Part shown: piece after piece, positions 12,101 through 27,100 of the stretch
Numbering within the stretch: position 1 is the stretch's first letter
Layout of the letters: every line of letters starts with the position of its first letter
DNA from: Sipunculus nudus
Lineage: Eukaryota > Annelida > Sipuncula > Golfingiida > Sipunculidae
Length of the DNA: 64,000 nt
Assembly (NCBI GenBank): GCA_026874595.1
Contig: CM049310.1
Location: 55,617,058 to 55,681,057, forward strand
Reading direction: 5' to 3'
The notes under the pieces: model-generated
What the model saw: only the letters and a program-made list of their open reading frames with translations
Told to the model about the DNA's origin: nothing
Database searches by the model: none
Translations under genes and position numbers: made by a program

Positions 12101-15100
12101 ACGCGAACTCGATCTGTAACTGGTCATTATCTGCCTACACACCAAAAATCAGGCCAATATCTGCAGGCATTGCGAAAAAAAGTCAATACATGTGTATTTG
12201 TTATGAAAATTTCTATTTTTCATGAAATGTTCTTAGTTTAGGAGCCATAAAACGGTCAAAAGTAGGTCATCCTGAACGAAACATGATCTCGTTCTGTAAT
12301 TGGTCATTATCTGCTCACACACCAAAAATCAGGCCAACATCTGCAGGCATTGCGAAAAAAAGTCCATACATATGTATTTGTCATGAAAATTTCTATTTTT
12401 CATGAAATTTTCTAAGTTTAGGAGCCGTAAAACGGTGAAAAGTAGGTCAACTGGGACGAAACGAGAACTCGATCTGTAACTTGTCATTATCTGCCCACAC
12501 ACCAAAAATCAGGCCAATATCTGCAGGCATTGCGAAAAAAAGTCCGTACAACTGTTTGATTTCGGAATGACAGAATGACAGAAGGACAGACATGGGTAAA
12601 ACTATATGCCCCGGCCACTTTGTGGCGGGGGCATAAAAATGAAGATGGGAGTTAAAGTGTACGACTGCTGATAACAAATGATGATTATCATAAAAGAAGG
12701 TAAAACTATCCCAGGTGACTAAGACATGCTGATGGCCAGGAGGCTCTGCTGAAAATTTAAATGATGGTGGCAGCATATTAATGTAGGTCACAGTGACCTA
12801 ATTTAAGTTTTCAAGGAGCTAATAGCAGTATTAGTCTAAACATTCAAATGTTTCAATTTACTAGTGCCCATCTGCAGGTCAAATTAATAGTTGCAGTCAT
12901 TTACAACAATGCATAATAGTGCAGGACAATGGATAACAAGTTAATAAAACTTTAGATACTGTAAACATTTTTTCATTTGTAGTCCAATGTGGATGGTACC
13001 ACCTATATCTTAGACCTGAGTTGAGTCACATGACCAATATGCCTGTACAATTATGTGATGATAGCTGCAGCCACCTATGAGAATTACTGTGACAGAAACC
13101 ACATTTATACATTACACAAACAAAAGAGCTTTAAAATAGCTATCTTAGGTGATCAGTTAAAATTAAAGTGCTGTGCAATTAATGAATAATTCAACCTGAT
13201 ATTTGTTCATTCTATGCCACTGGTCTTCAAGGAAAAATTAACCATGACAGAAAAGCTGAAATATTATTATTTTCTGACTTGTCTGAATATCAGTGGGAAA
13301 ACATAATTTGGGCTCCAAGAAAGAATATAACGTTGGTGGTTCCACTCAAAGTTTATTTTTTAAATATTGATCACAAGATAAAAATGCATGCAATTTTTCT
13401 GTATGAAAGCTTCAGCAGTTTTTGACACATTTTTGAACAGGTAGTGGACCTGGGCATAGTGGACTAAAATACAACAAAATGGTTAATTATAAAAGTTATA
13501 AAACTGTATCCTCTATAACAAGTTGTTAACTTTCATGACAATCCATTCTATCATTCCCTGAAAGCTTACATTAATTGTGTCCTAATTAAGTTTTACTAGC
13601 AGGAGTGTGTGGTATGCTGTAATTCAGAGGAAATAGGTCATATGCCAAGGCCTTTTAGCAAACGAAATTCAAAATACCTGCTAACTGCACAAAACTCTTT
13701 TAATCTCTTCAATACATTGAAATATCAAGTATTTAAGCCTTCTGATAAATTTAGCAAGTATTTCAGCCTTCTGATTAACTTTGCTAATTATCAAGCATCA
13801 AATCAGCAACTCCTCATCTTTAGTTAATCAGCATGAATAATTAACCTGCCTAATTGAATCTTAAGATGCCAGAACAGGTAAAACAGTTGTCACATGAACG
13901 ACAGACCAGCTGGTTATTACGGAGAGTGATACATCACGCTATATTAGGCCAATCTCCATGCAGAACATCCTCAATCAATAACTCACTTTAACAGATTTGC
14001 ATCTGTCATGAAATTACAAAACTGCAGAAAACAAGTGGTTTTTTTATGCAGGTGATAGGAGGTCCATCCTTCATTGTAGAAATGCAATTACATTTAAATC
14101 TCTGTGGGACTTTCTATCATCTGCGGTGGCTCTGATGCCGTGATGTTTTAATCAAATTACCTCAGGTTATTAACTTGCAAATACCGGTTCAACAGAAGCC
14201 ATGAAGTCATGTGTCAGTAATGTAATAAAATATTAAAAGGGCATGCAAAATCAGGTATTACGTGAATGTGACTAACTTTCTTGTCACAGCCTTTCCTGTA
14301 CTTTTTATTAAAGAGAATTTATTTTAATCTAATATCTGCTAACACACCTGGAACCTTAATAAGTGACCGCCAAGGTAGGTAACAATAATAATCAGGTTTT
14401 CTACATTTTCATCCATCTATCAGTCTGTCTGTCATGCTGTTCCATGTGCATTATTTAAAGAAACATTCCACAAATTGCCATGAAAATTACACCAAAGTCT
14501 GACACCCATACCTAAGTGTCAAGTGCTATCAAATTTCAGAACCATTAAAAAATACAAATATCATCTCAAGGTTTATTCCTGCATTTGCTGTGAAAATTTT
14601 ACCAAAGATTTAACACCTATGAGAGGATAGAAGAATGCTTTTAAATTTAAGACCCATTGGAAACTAGAATACAGGTAGTCGACAAGGGACCATGTGTATC
14701 CCCCAAAATCAGAGTTGGACATGTGAAGTGATGCATGGATTGAGTGGCACAGAGAAATAAGAGTGAGATGTGTTGCATATTAGCATGGATGTCTGCCACA
14801 TAAACATGATTGTAGGTGGTGCCACCTATTATTTGTAAGAGAAAGCTTTCTAAGATGTATATATATGCAAAATTTCAGGTGGATAAGTCAAACCACTGCT
14901 GAAATACCAGTCATTTTTTCCCTAGGCAGATGAATAGATGGACACCATGCATAAATGGTTGTAAGTTGGGCCACCAAGTTGTTTAAGCAGTAGAGCTATG
15001 TAAGATCTATACTTATGCAAAATTTCAGGCCGATATGTCAAACCAATCCTGAGATATAAGCATGGATGTCTGCGGAGTAAACGTGAATGTAGGTGGTGCC

Positions 15101-18100
15101 AACTGCCACAAAATCGAGAAAGCTATCAAAAACGTATACACATGCAAAATTTTAGGCAGATAAGTCAAATCACTACTAAGGAATGAGTTATTTTAACCCA
15201 AGGCAGACGAACAGATGGACACTGAGTAAAAATAGTTGCAGGTGGTGCCACCAGTTTTTTTTTTAATGATATAAAGCTATTCCAGAGCTATACTCATGCA
15301 AAACTTCAGCCTGATTGGTCAAACCAGTCGGAAGATATGTGGGTAAATGTCTGAAAACAGATGCACAGATGGACACACTGCAGAGAGGAAAGGGTAGAGA
15401 TCAACACAACATGGTTAGGCACCAGTTCACATGTTACCTGATTATAGGGTCAAGTTTATCCCAAGGTAGACAAACAGAAGGATGCTGTGCAAAATTGCTT
15501 GGTCTAACCACTGCCGAGATTTAAGTGATTTTAACCCCAGGCAGATGAGCATATGGACACTCTGCAAAAATAGTTACAGATGGCACCACAAGTTTTGTGT
15601 ATGAAAAAGAGCTAAGTAAGATATATGCACATGCAAAATTTCGGGAGAATACGTTGAACAGTCCTGAGATATTAGCATGGATTTCTGCAGTGTACATGTG
15701 AATGTAGGTGGTGCCACCTGCAATAAAATAAAGAAAGCTATCCAAGATGTATACACATACAAAATTTTAGGTAGTTAAGTCAAACGACTGCCGAGAAATG
15801 AGTGTTTTTAACCCTTGGAAGAATAACAGATGGAGGCTGTACAAAATGGTTGCATGTGGTGCCACCAGTTATGCTTATGATTAAGAGCTATGTGAGATCT
15901 ATAAACATGCAAAATTTCAGGAGGACATTTCAAACTATTCCTGAGATATAAGCAATTAGATGTCTGCAGTGTAAGCGTAAATGTAGGTGGCCCCACCTGC
16001 CATAAAATCGAAAAGCTATCCAAGGTGTATACACATGCAAAATTTTAGGCAGATAAGTCAAACCACTGCTGAGATAGGAGTGATTTTAACCCAATGCATA
16101 TGAACAGATGGACCCTGTACAAAAATGGTTAAAGGTGGTGCCACCAGTCTTTCAGTTATGCATATGATAAAGAGCTATACAAATGCAAAATTTCAGTAGG
16201 ACATTTCAAACCAGTCCTGAGATATTAGCAAAGTATAACTGTGAATGTAGGTGGTGCCACCTGTAGGTGGTGCCACCTGCCATAAAATAGAGAAAGCTAT
16301 CCATGATGTATACACATGCAAAATTTTAGGCAGATAAGTGCAACCACTGCCGAGATAGGAGTAATTTTAATCCATGGCAGATGAACAGATGGTAACTGTA
16401 AAATGGTTGCAGGTGGTGCCACCAGTTTTTTTGTATAATATATAAAGCTATTCAAGAGCTACACTCTTGCAAAATTTCTGCCCGATTGGTCAAACCAGTT
16501 GAAAGATATGTGGGTTATTGTGTGAAAACAGATGCACCGATGGACGCACTGCAGAGAGGAAAGGTCAACACAAAATAGTTAGCCACCAGTTCACATGTTA
16601 CCTGATTGTGAAGTCAAGTTTAGGAAAAATTGGTCCAGTGGTCACAGAGGAGTTCTCTGGAAACAAACGCCATGGCAGCGGAACCAAGTCCAAAACATGG
16701 TATCAGCAAAACTTTATTTTGCACTCTTAAATATCAGACCCACTGAAAATCTGAAGGCTTCTGCTGAGCTGGTATTAGCAAGTTAATAACCTGAGGTAAT
16801 TTGATTAAAACAGCAGTCTTGGAATTCCTTTCATTTGTATTATCTCTAAGACCATTCAAGTATTGTGATGAATATTATACAGGTCAAGACTGACACTTTT
16901 GAAAGGTGGATTCATGAATCATCATAAATCTAATATGGCTGCCAGGCAAGCAATTTTGAAAGATTTCAGACTGATCAGATGTCAAACTGCACACTGCACA
17001 GACGTTGGCTCACCAGAATATGACTAAGCTGATAAGGGATTATTGGAGTCTAGAACTGACGCCCCCACTGCACCTGGGCTTTTTAACACATCAGCAGCAT
17101 AGGTAAAAATGAAGTGGAGATCACAATGTAGTCTATTCAAGTGTATTGGATAAGAATTGTGTCAATACAAATTTCATAAACGTGGATGTTTTTGTGGTAA
17201 GGATTTTAGGGTATAACTTATATTTTGTAAGCATGCAAATGTGAAATGCAAACAGAAGGTGTTTCCTTAAAATTTTACAAATTTTGATATTACAAAGTTT
17301 GAAAGTTGAGACTGGTGGTCCTAGCTGTCCCACAGTGCCAAAACAGGAGAGGTTGGTATTGAATAGAAATGACATCTGGTGGAAGGTTGATCAATTTGCT
17401 CATGCCAAAATGGGCTGCCATTTTTTAGGAACTCGGCATTATGATGTGTGGCTGCATGTGCATGTGTGAGGTTCTGCCATCTCCTGAGGTTTTAGTGTTT
17501 ATTACACATCAGAAGAGAACGCTAGTTTTAAAGATAGGTTTAGAACTCAGATGGAATAGTTCCCCCGCATGAGGTTATATATCCAAGTTCATGAGACATG
17601 TACACCATTACCAGAGCGCCTTGCATGTTGCCACATCACTGGTCACCATTAGGGCCATCTTGTTTTTCTCTGAAAACTACTACATCCATGTCCCAGAAGT
17701 TAGACTAGTACCCAATGGTTACCAGTCTACACAGAAGTCCACCAATTTTGTTCTGAAATGGTGTGCTCAGAAGCAGTTTGCTTTTATAAACCCAAATCCA
17801 AAACCACATTAGATTTATTCAGACTCAGATCTGTAAAATGAGTCTGAAAGTTGCCTAGATTCTAACTTCATATCTTTAACACATACATTTCATGCATTTT
17901 GAACTGATGCTTTGACTGAAATTCTTGATAAATGTACATATTTGAATAATATTAAAATGAAAAAGCATGAAACCCTTTCCACCAAAGGTAAATCATTTTG
18001 GCAAGGAATAGTGGTGCCATCTAATGACTAAATGTTAAACCAAACAACATTTCTAAACGCTCAGAGCACAATCCCATGGTGAATATGCAAAATGATTTCA

Positions 18101-21100
18101 CATGTAAGGAACATTCAAATGCTTGAGAAAACTGTTCAAGAAATCTGAGCACAAATATTCGCCTACTGCATTATTGCTGGTTCACAAATTTTATGTGGCA
18201 CTGTATTCAAGCTAACAGACACACAGAAATAGCAAAGAATGTTTAAAACAATCCCTCATTAGAATGAATTATATCTTATACCAGTTGATAAATCTGGTTA
18301 CTCTACTTTTTATCAGGTTTTGGGGGATGTATTAAATGAGGAATGTTGGCTCAATTTTTTTTATTCTAAAAGCTAAAACAATATATAGATATTCAGTGGG
18401 ATAGTATCTCAATATGATATGTACAAATATTCTAATATTTTTACATTTATTTTGTGGAGTTGTGCTTTAAGAAATTTGTACATTGATATATGTTTATCCT
18501 GAAGACCTGGTCAGTGATGATGTTTTCATTGGCAAACCAGGAATGGGACGCGGGGGGCGGTTATTCAGATTTTTAAAATCAGATGAATTAAATGTATGTT
18601 TTAATGCAAGGAAGCTGTTCCAAAAGAATAAAATGGGAGTGTGCATACATTGTTAATAGCAGAAGCAGACACATGAAATGAGTGCCAAGGGATCAATAGT
18701 CACATGTTTTCACATATTGGTCAAATACCAGGTCAAAACTTACTGACAGCATGGATTATTCATATGTACACTAGCCCTTAATCCTGCGCAGGTATACGCT
18801 TGTGTTTTGAATAACCAGGTCACCAATAGAGCGGTCATTCTGGTCTTTACCGAAGGCAGAACGGCTGTTTTTGGTTGGAACCTCCAAGCAATTTTAAAAC
18901 CACATAAAAAACTAGAATACGGGTAGTCGACATGCGACTACGTGTATCCGCCAAAATCAGAGAAGGAGGGGTGAAGTAAGGCATGGATTGAGTGGCAAGG
19001 GGATATAGAGTTACATGTGTTAAATATTAGAATGGATCTCTGCCACATAAACATGATTGTAGGTGGCGCCACCTGTTATTTGAAACTATCCAAGATATAT
19101 ACACAAGCAAAAAAGTCAAACCAATGTAGAGATATGAGTGATTTTATTCCACAGCAGACAAACAGATGGACGCTGTGTAAAAATGGCTGCAGGTGACGCC
19201 ACCATTTTTGTGAATGTTATAAAGCTATCCAAGGGCTACATTTGTGTAAATTTTTTTTCCTGATTGGTCAAACGGTTCCCGAGATATGAGCTTGGATGTC
19301 TGCAGCGTTAAAGTGAATGTAGGTGGCGCCACCTGTCATAAAATCAAGAAAGCTATCTAGGATGTATACGCATGCCGAATTTTAGGTGAATTAGTCAAAC
19401 CACTGCAGAGATATGAGTGATTTTAACCCCAGGCAGATGAACAGATGGACACTGTGCAAACATGGTTGCAGGTGGCGCCGCCTTTTGTTGTGTATGTTAT
19501 AAAGCTATCCCAGGGCTACATTTGTGTAAAATTTTTTTCCGGATCGGTCAACCGGTTCCCGAGATATATGGGTTTATGTGTGGAGCGTTAACGTGAATGT
19601 AGGTGGCGCCACCTGTCATAAAATCGAGAAAGCTATCTAGGATGTATACACATGCCGAATTTTAGGTGAATTAGTCAAACCACTGCAGAGATATGAGTGA
19701 TTTTTACCCCAGGCAGATGAACAAATGGACACTGTGCAAACATGATTGCAGGTGGCGCCACCTTTTCTTGTGTGTATGTTATAAAGCTATCCCAGGGCTA
19801 CATTTGTGTAAAATTTTTTTCCGGATCGGTCAAACGGTTCCCAAGATATATGGGTTTATGTGTGGAGCGTTAACGTGAATGTAGGTGGCGCCACCTGTCA
19901 TAAAATCGAGGAGGTATCTAGGATGTATACGCATGCCGAATTTTAGGTGAATTAGTCAAACCACTGCAGAGATATGAGTGATTTTAACCCCAGGCAGATG
20001 AACAGATGAACACTGTGCAAAAATGGTTTTTCCCGGATCGGTCAAACGGTTCCCGAGATATATGGGTTTATGTGTGGAAACAGACTCACAAAGGGACGCT
20101 GGGCAGAGACGAAAGGTGAGAGGTCAAGATCACTTGGTTAGGCACCAGTTCACATGTGACCCAATAATTTGTGTAAGTTTCGGAAAAATCTGTCCAGTAG
20201 TCTCAGAGGAGTTCTCCGGAAACGAACGCGGCGGCGGCGGCGGCGGCGGAACCCGGTCAAAAACATAGTATCCGCAAAACTTCGTTTTGGCGGATACAAT
20301 CACTCAAAATGATGTGTAAATTTAAAAATATTTATACTCATGTCAGTGAGGTCACTGCTGGAACAGAAATCGTTAAATTGAGGTAAAGCACAGTGTCATA
20401 TGCAACATGGTTTCAGAGAACACTGAGGACAAAAGTGGACTTCTAATGGCTAGTATTACATTCAGTAATCTGCTCTGTCCTAATTGGTATTGGGTAAAAA
20501 GCAAGGGGTCCAAAAGTACCGGTACATGATTTATTTCATATGAAACATGGTTCTGCATATTTAAAGCATAAAATTATGTATAAATATTACTCAAAATGTA
20601 GTAAAGTTATTTGTTTATTTCTTACTATGTATTATGGAAGGCACAAGGTTCACAAACCAATTTGCATAAGCACAGCCATATCATGGAATCGATTCTTCTC
20701 ACGAGTTGCCTGGGAATATACAGCCCTAGTGACTTTGTACTTACTTTGCCAGTTTTCCTTCCTTATATGTCCTGCCCCAAGGATGACGCCACAGTTTGTA
20801 ACGGAAGTGAGATGGCAGCCACAGCACCACAGCGCCCTCTAGTTTGGTACCTTCACCACAAACACCAGTATGTTCACCTTTACAATAATAACATTTCCCC
20901 CAGAAGCAAGTGTTGTTTTCTGTAAAAATATGAGGCATAAACATTACTTATTAGGATATCACTGGTACTTCAGTTATATTTTAATTTAGTTCACACAACT
21001 GGTAACAGATGGCACCACTGGATAGTATACCACTTTATTTCTATCCCAGCAATTCTGCCTACTATTATTTTTCACTTTAGGATACAAAATGGCAAATTAT

Positions 21101-24100
21101 TCAAACATGTAAACTGGAAAAATGTGAGTTATTTGTTATTTTAAATTCTAATCATATTAATGTTAAAAAATGTTCATACCTTTAGTAAAAAAGGTCTTCA
21201 AAAGTCTTTCTTCTGAGACTGGTTTTATATCTTTTTCCAGATCAATCACTCTCCCAACAACCAAGGGAGATTTTCTTAAGCCCAGCATTCTGTAATCCCA
21301 AACATAATCCAATCAGGTATTGCCAGCCAACAACAAACATTGTGCTGTAGTTATCTAGATTCTTTAAAGGACATGTCACATTTTAAAGCCCTTACCATAA
21401 ACAACACCTTGAAATAAGATTATTTCCATATTAGTTGGATTTTCACTAATATTAGAATGTATTGATCACTTCAGCATTTTGCACTTTTCACAACACTGGA
21501 TTAAGAACAGCTTACAGGTGACTGATAAACATCCCTTTCACACGGATTAAAGGCAAACAGTTTCAGAAGGCACTTTAAAATATTTTGAGTGTTTACACAT
21601 GATTTAAACATATTTTGAAACCTCAGAGATAATGTTAGGAATCAAAATACAGTTAGCAAAATTGATTATCAGTAAGACCATCCTATTTGCTTTTCAAATA
21701 GAATCAATTTTAGTAAGACAGTCTTAAACCATTTTATACTGCATAACAGATTAATGTGATATGATGTAATCAAGACTATATGACAAAGGAAGGCTCTAGT
21801 AAATGTGGAAACATTTATCAAGTCACCATTTAGTCATCATACATAAGAATATTGTGACAGGTGTACAGTTATTCTCATATCACCACCCCAATCCCACCCC
21901 CCTCCCCCCCCCCCTCCCTGGCCAGCGGAAAACCCAATCCATCAAGTGTTATGCAGTAATTGTTGTTGTTTTCACTGTATCTCCTTAATTGTAATGCTGT
22001 TTCCACTCCAATATACAAAAACTTTCCTTGAAAAAGTAATTCTAAGTGTAATCCATGCTGTGTTAATGTAGCATATTTAAAGAAATTAATTTTCTTTTAA
22101 ATGATTTTAAAAAATCTAATTAAACCCATCAGCCTGTATGCATAAATTTATAAAATATGAAGCAAATTATGGATAAATAAAGGCACAATTTAAAATGTGA
22201 AATCTAAATCAAGTATTATTTTTAGATATTTATTGTTTTGCAAATTTAAAAGATATATTTTTGTGGTAAAAAATAAATAGACATTTGTTTGCATGATGTG
22301 GTGTTATCTGACAAGACTGAGATTTTATATGATGCGATTTAGAATTATGAATCAACTTTTATATTCAGATATATATGTTATATTGAAAATGTATAGAAAT
22401 ATAAACTTATAATAAAAAAAAATGATGTGATAAAAAAATGAGGATCTAATACAAACATTTGATCATTGTTTTCCTGCCACAGCAGAATTAGAGAAACAGG
22501 CTTTGTTAGCCCTGTATGTATATGCAGAAGTGTTGTTAATCCCACCATCCCCCCCACCCCCCACTGCCATTGATTCCTGTGCACCTGGACATTAGTTTTT
22601 ATTGCAAATGTGAAACATTTATTTAATTAAAAAAATGATAGGATTAGAAAAAAATTAAGATCTTATTAATATCTTATTGAAACTTATCCTTGCCTAAGAA
22701 ATATGGAACATAAAGTAGTTACAACATAATGCTGATGAAATATGTGAAGAAGTGGAACAGTATTGTAGTCGAATCCATACTATACTAATCTGATTGCAAG
22801 TCTGAGTTCAAGCAACTAAAGTCCAAGTCCTTGCACTCTGAGTCCAAGTCTGACTGACAGACTGAAGATGTTTTAAGCTTTATCGAGCAGCTACATTTTG
22901 CTGTAGTCAAGACTCAAGTCCTGCGCGCTCCTTAAGCATAATTTTGAGAATTATGATGGAGTCGTTAGACGTGATGGCACACTCGATCTCAAACATTAAA
23001 AAGCGATCATAATTTATTTCATAAGCTTGAATCCAAGTCTGCCTTCTTCGAGTCTGAGTCTTTTGGAATTCAAGTCCGAGTCTGAGTTTAAAATGTTTTT
23101 ATCTAAAGCACCTTGAATTTCAAATCTGTGATCATCATGTGTATTTTTAAATAAGTTTATACAAGGATTTCGCCTTAATATTGAGTATCATTTATTTCCA
23201 CTGCAGAAAATTATAATACACTTGTTTTTGTTATATTCTGTCATTAGTTAGTGCATGTAAGTCTTTTTGGCAATTTTCTAAATTGAATTTCATGCATTAC
23301 ATGAAAAAATTTCTTTTCTGCTGGACCTTACATAGACTCAGCCTGGTGTGTCAAAGTCTGAGTCCTTGAAAAAGTCAAGTACAAATCCGGTACCGGCTTC
23401 TGTGGCTCAGGGGTAGAGCGCAGGGCTCAAAGCCGGGAGATCGTGAGTTTGAATCTCAGCCGAGCCGGTGAGATTTTTCACGGTCGACCCCTACCCAGGG
23501 TGGGTGCTCTGCAGGCCCAGTGGGGAGACTGTACCCAACAGTCGGGTTTCACTCACAAACGAGTGCGCCTTTCGGGGGTTCCTCGGTGTTATGACCCAGC
23601 AATGGGGATGAGACACACCCAGGACCCGCAGGAGTGAATCACCGAGCCTGGTTGACGCCAGAGCCTTGTGTGCAAGCCCCTGTCACCGAGTCCGAAGCCG
23701 GAATGGAAATTCTGCGGCTGTATATAGACTTAGTTAAGCAAGCATTAAAAAAATGGAGGTGGTTCCCTCCACCAAAAAAATCTTTAAAAAAAAAAGTACA
23801 AATCCGGAGTTCAGTCCTACAATCACAGGAAAAGAATGCCTTATTGTTGTGTGATACATGCTTATTTATTAAGTACCTGTTTAAATGAAAGGATGCTATT
23901 TCCCCATTGTGACGATCAGCTCCATCATATGGCTTCCCAACGATGATATGGTCTCGGGTGTACCTACAAATATACATTATTTGATACATATACCATCTAA
24001 AATTTAAAATACAGTAAATTTCATAATTTTGATTTTGGCTTATGTCCAAATGGCAACACCCCAGTCAAGCATGACTGCTGTGTGTCTGCTTGTTTTCTCC

Positions 24101-27100
24101 CAACACATGAAATGTACATGTTTTGCATTGCTGCCGTACACAAAGAGCATGGGCAGACAAGGGGGTGCAATCCTGAATTTTCCATTTGAAACCCTGAAAA
24201 TATGTTATTATACCATACTGTTTAGTTCACCATCATACTACCAGTTCTGTGGCTATACGCTTTCACTGACCTAAATTCAGTTACCCACTCGGGTGTTACT
24301 TCATGAATAACAAGAATACGGGTAATCCTCAAGCGGCTGCATGTATTGGCTGAAATCAGAGTGGGACGGGTGAAGTGAGGCATGGATTGAGTGGCATGGG
24401 GAAATAGAGTGAGATGTGTTGCATATTGGCATAAATGTCGGCCAACTAAACATAACTGTAGGTGGCCTCACCTGTTATTTGAAAGAGAAAGCTATCCAAG
24501 ATGTATACGTATGCAAAATTTCAAGTCATACCCCTCCTTAAATATGAGTTTTACCCCAGGCAGATAAACAGATGGACACTATGCAAAAATGGTTGTTAGT
24601 TGGACCACCAAATTTGTATAAGCTGTAGAGCCATGTAAGATCTATACTCAGGCCTTATCTTAAACCAGTCCTGAGATATTAGCATGGATGTCTGTAGCAT
24701 AAAGGTGAAAGTAGGTGGCGCCACCTGCCTAAAAATCGAGAAAGCTATCCAAGATATACACATATGCAAAATTTCAGGTGGATACGTCAACTACTGCCAA
24801 GAAATGAGTGATTTTATCCCACAGCAGACAAACAAATACACTGTGCAAAATTGGTTGCAGATGGAGCCACCAGTTTTGCATATGATAAAGAGCTATGGGA
24901 GATCTAAACCCATGCAAGGTGTATATGCATGCAAAATTTCAGGTTGGTAGGTCCTACCACTATAGAAATATGACTGATTTTAACCCAAGGCAGACAAACA
25001 GATGGAAGCTGTGCAAAATGGTTGCAGGTGGCGGCATAAGTTTTGTGTATGTTTAAGCACTATGTGAGATCTATACACATGCAAAATTTCAGGAAGATAC
25101 ATCAGACCAGTCCTGAGATATAAGCAGAGATGTCTGCAGTGTGAACCTAAATGTAGGTTGTGCTACTTATCATAAATCAAGAAAGCTATCTACATGCATG
25201 CAAAATTTTAGGTGGATAAGTCCAACCACTACAGAGATATGAGTGATTTAACCTAAGGCAGAGGAACAGAAGGGTGCTGTGCCAAAATTGTAGCAGGTGA
25301 TGCCATCAGTTTTTTATATGATATAAATCTTTCCAAGAGCTACACTGGTGCAAACTTTCAGCCTGATCTGTGAAACGAGTCTGAAGATATGTGGATTAAT
25401 GTGTGAAAGTAGATGCACAGATGGATGCACTACAGAGAGGAAAGGTCAGAGGTCAACACAATATATTTTTGCACCAGTTCACATGTGGTGGCAGGGGCAG
25501 TGGAACCCAGTTCAAGAAAATAGTATCCGCAAAACTTTGTTTCAGTGGATACGATAAATAAGGTAACTGATTGATGTACATTTGTTCTATGCCGATGTCT
25601 GGTTGAATGTTTTAATCAAATATTTAGCATTGCTGGAAGGCTTTGAGAATCTGACCATGTAATCAAACAAGGGAAAAGTTGATCTGTGGAACAGACCTAG
25701 TATGTCAACCACCACCTGATGTGAATAGCTAGAAAAAAGTTGTGAATACCTGTATGAAATTTGAGATGGGTCAATGTCACAAAAATACCTCTGTGACCCA
25801 GAAGACTGCATGCAGGTCATCCATACTCGAACTTGACCAAGCCAATTAATAGGTACGTCACTGCTGCATGTTTGGTGACTGTGCCTCAAATTCTTTTCGA
25901 GTTATTGCTTTAACATCATTTGAGCATTATCACTGCTGTGATCTTGAAAAATGCATCAAGGTCATCCATGTTCAAACTTTAACTTGCCTGTGATAAGATG
26001 CATCAATGCTGCAAGTTTGGTGACTGCATGTACCTCAAATTCTTTTTGAGTTATTGCTTTAAAAATTTTGTGTGAGCTACGTATGGGAAGATGGACGCTC
26101 AACAGTTCTATTTCCCCCTCTACAGCGTCTTTGGTGACAGTGGGGAACAATAAAGCCAAAAAGGAGCCAGATAAGCCTGACCCATTCTGGTACATTGTGT
26201 TCTTGTTCAGATGGCCTGGGAACAGTATATTGTTGGCATTTTGTTCATCTGACTTGAATGACAGTTGTAATTTTAGCCCAAACACTGGCAGGTTTGTTAA
26301 TTATTCATGAAACAAATGGCAGAGAGGGTTGATGAATCAAGGTCTGCAAAAACATAGCTACACTCTTTGTAGTATGAAGCTGGATTGGTTGGCAATTTGC
26401 TGGATTGTCTGTTAGCAACTTTACCAGTTATGAATATATTTTTTGGGATTTGGAGATGGGTTAGTCTTACACACAGGGAACAGTCCACAATATTACCACT
26501 ATGTGGATTGACCGCAAAATTATTTTAAAAGGATTTTTTACCATTATGTGTTAGTGCAGTTTTGTTACCCAGGCAAAGGCCAGAGCCATGCCCATTCATT
26601 CTACTGATCACAGCTAACCTGTAATCCAAAAATGTAGTTGGTAAAATGTAGCAGCACACATGAAAGTTTGAATAATATCTTGGAGGTATATTTATGGTTC
26701 AATAAAACACTGTAAACCAGGAGAAGGTTAGATATGAATTCCTAAAACAGGAAAATTCCTGGTCTAATGTTACCATTTTTATGTTTCAGCCACATCTAAA
26801 CACACACTCTACATTTCAAATTATTGGTGTTTCTGGCAAATTGATTCTTGTCGAAATTCTTGTGCAGAACTGCAGGTCTAAGCTCTACAGGTAAAAAAAT
26901 AATAAACAGCCAATATAAATGTTAAACAGATCTAGATATATACCACAAGCCAAACAATTGTCATGTCTGTTCACATATATGGCATACCTGTACCCAGTTA
27001 AATTTTCCATTTTAGCATATCACCATAACCCGCATAAATGTTTTTATGTTATTCAAAATACTTTTATTTAAAATTTTTCTTCCATTATTAACTGGACATT

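Larger units (their letters stand above)
9963..12634 (-). mobile_element. F3 Helentron-like element with ~180-bp satellite core, hosting two F2 insertions
   Basis: On the minus strand it begins ATGCCCCCGCCACAAAGTGG (hairpin). It ends with GTGTCG-TTC-CGACAC, AT and CTGG beside TT. The inverse of the start (GCGGGGGCAT) lies just inside the 3' hairpin. The core is a tandem array of about 180-bp units ('gtccgtacatgtgtatttgtcatgaaaa..caggcattgcgaaaaaaa'), for example starting near 11826, 12002, 12182 and 12361. Two F2 elements interrupt it. Short ORFs inside are repeat translations only. Confidence 0.8.

Noticed and set aside
12447-12791. 114-residue minus-strand ORF
   Set aside because: It runs across the F3 terminal hairpin and satellite units; no domain and no coding signature.
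23391-23470. A functional tRNA gene
   Set aside because: A- and B-box-like motifs are present, but the cloverleaf does not close normally and the unit continues into a SINE body with tail and target duplication.
23443-24049. Plus- and minus-strand ORFs across 23.4-24.0 kb
   Set aside because: The plus frames and much of the 136-residue minus frame are SINE sequence or intron; only 23877-23963 is exon.
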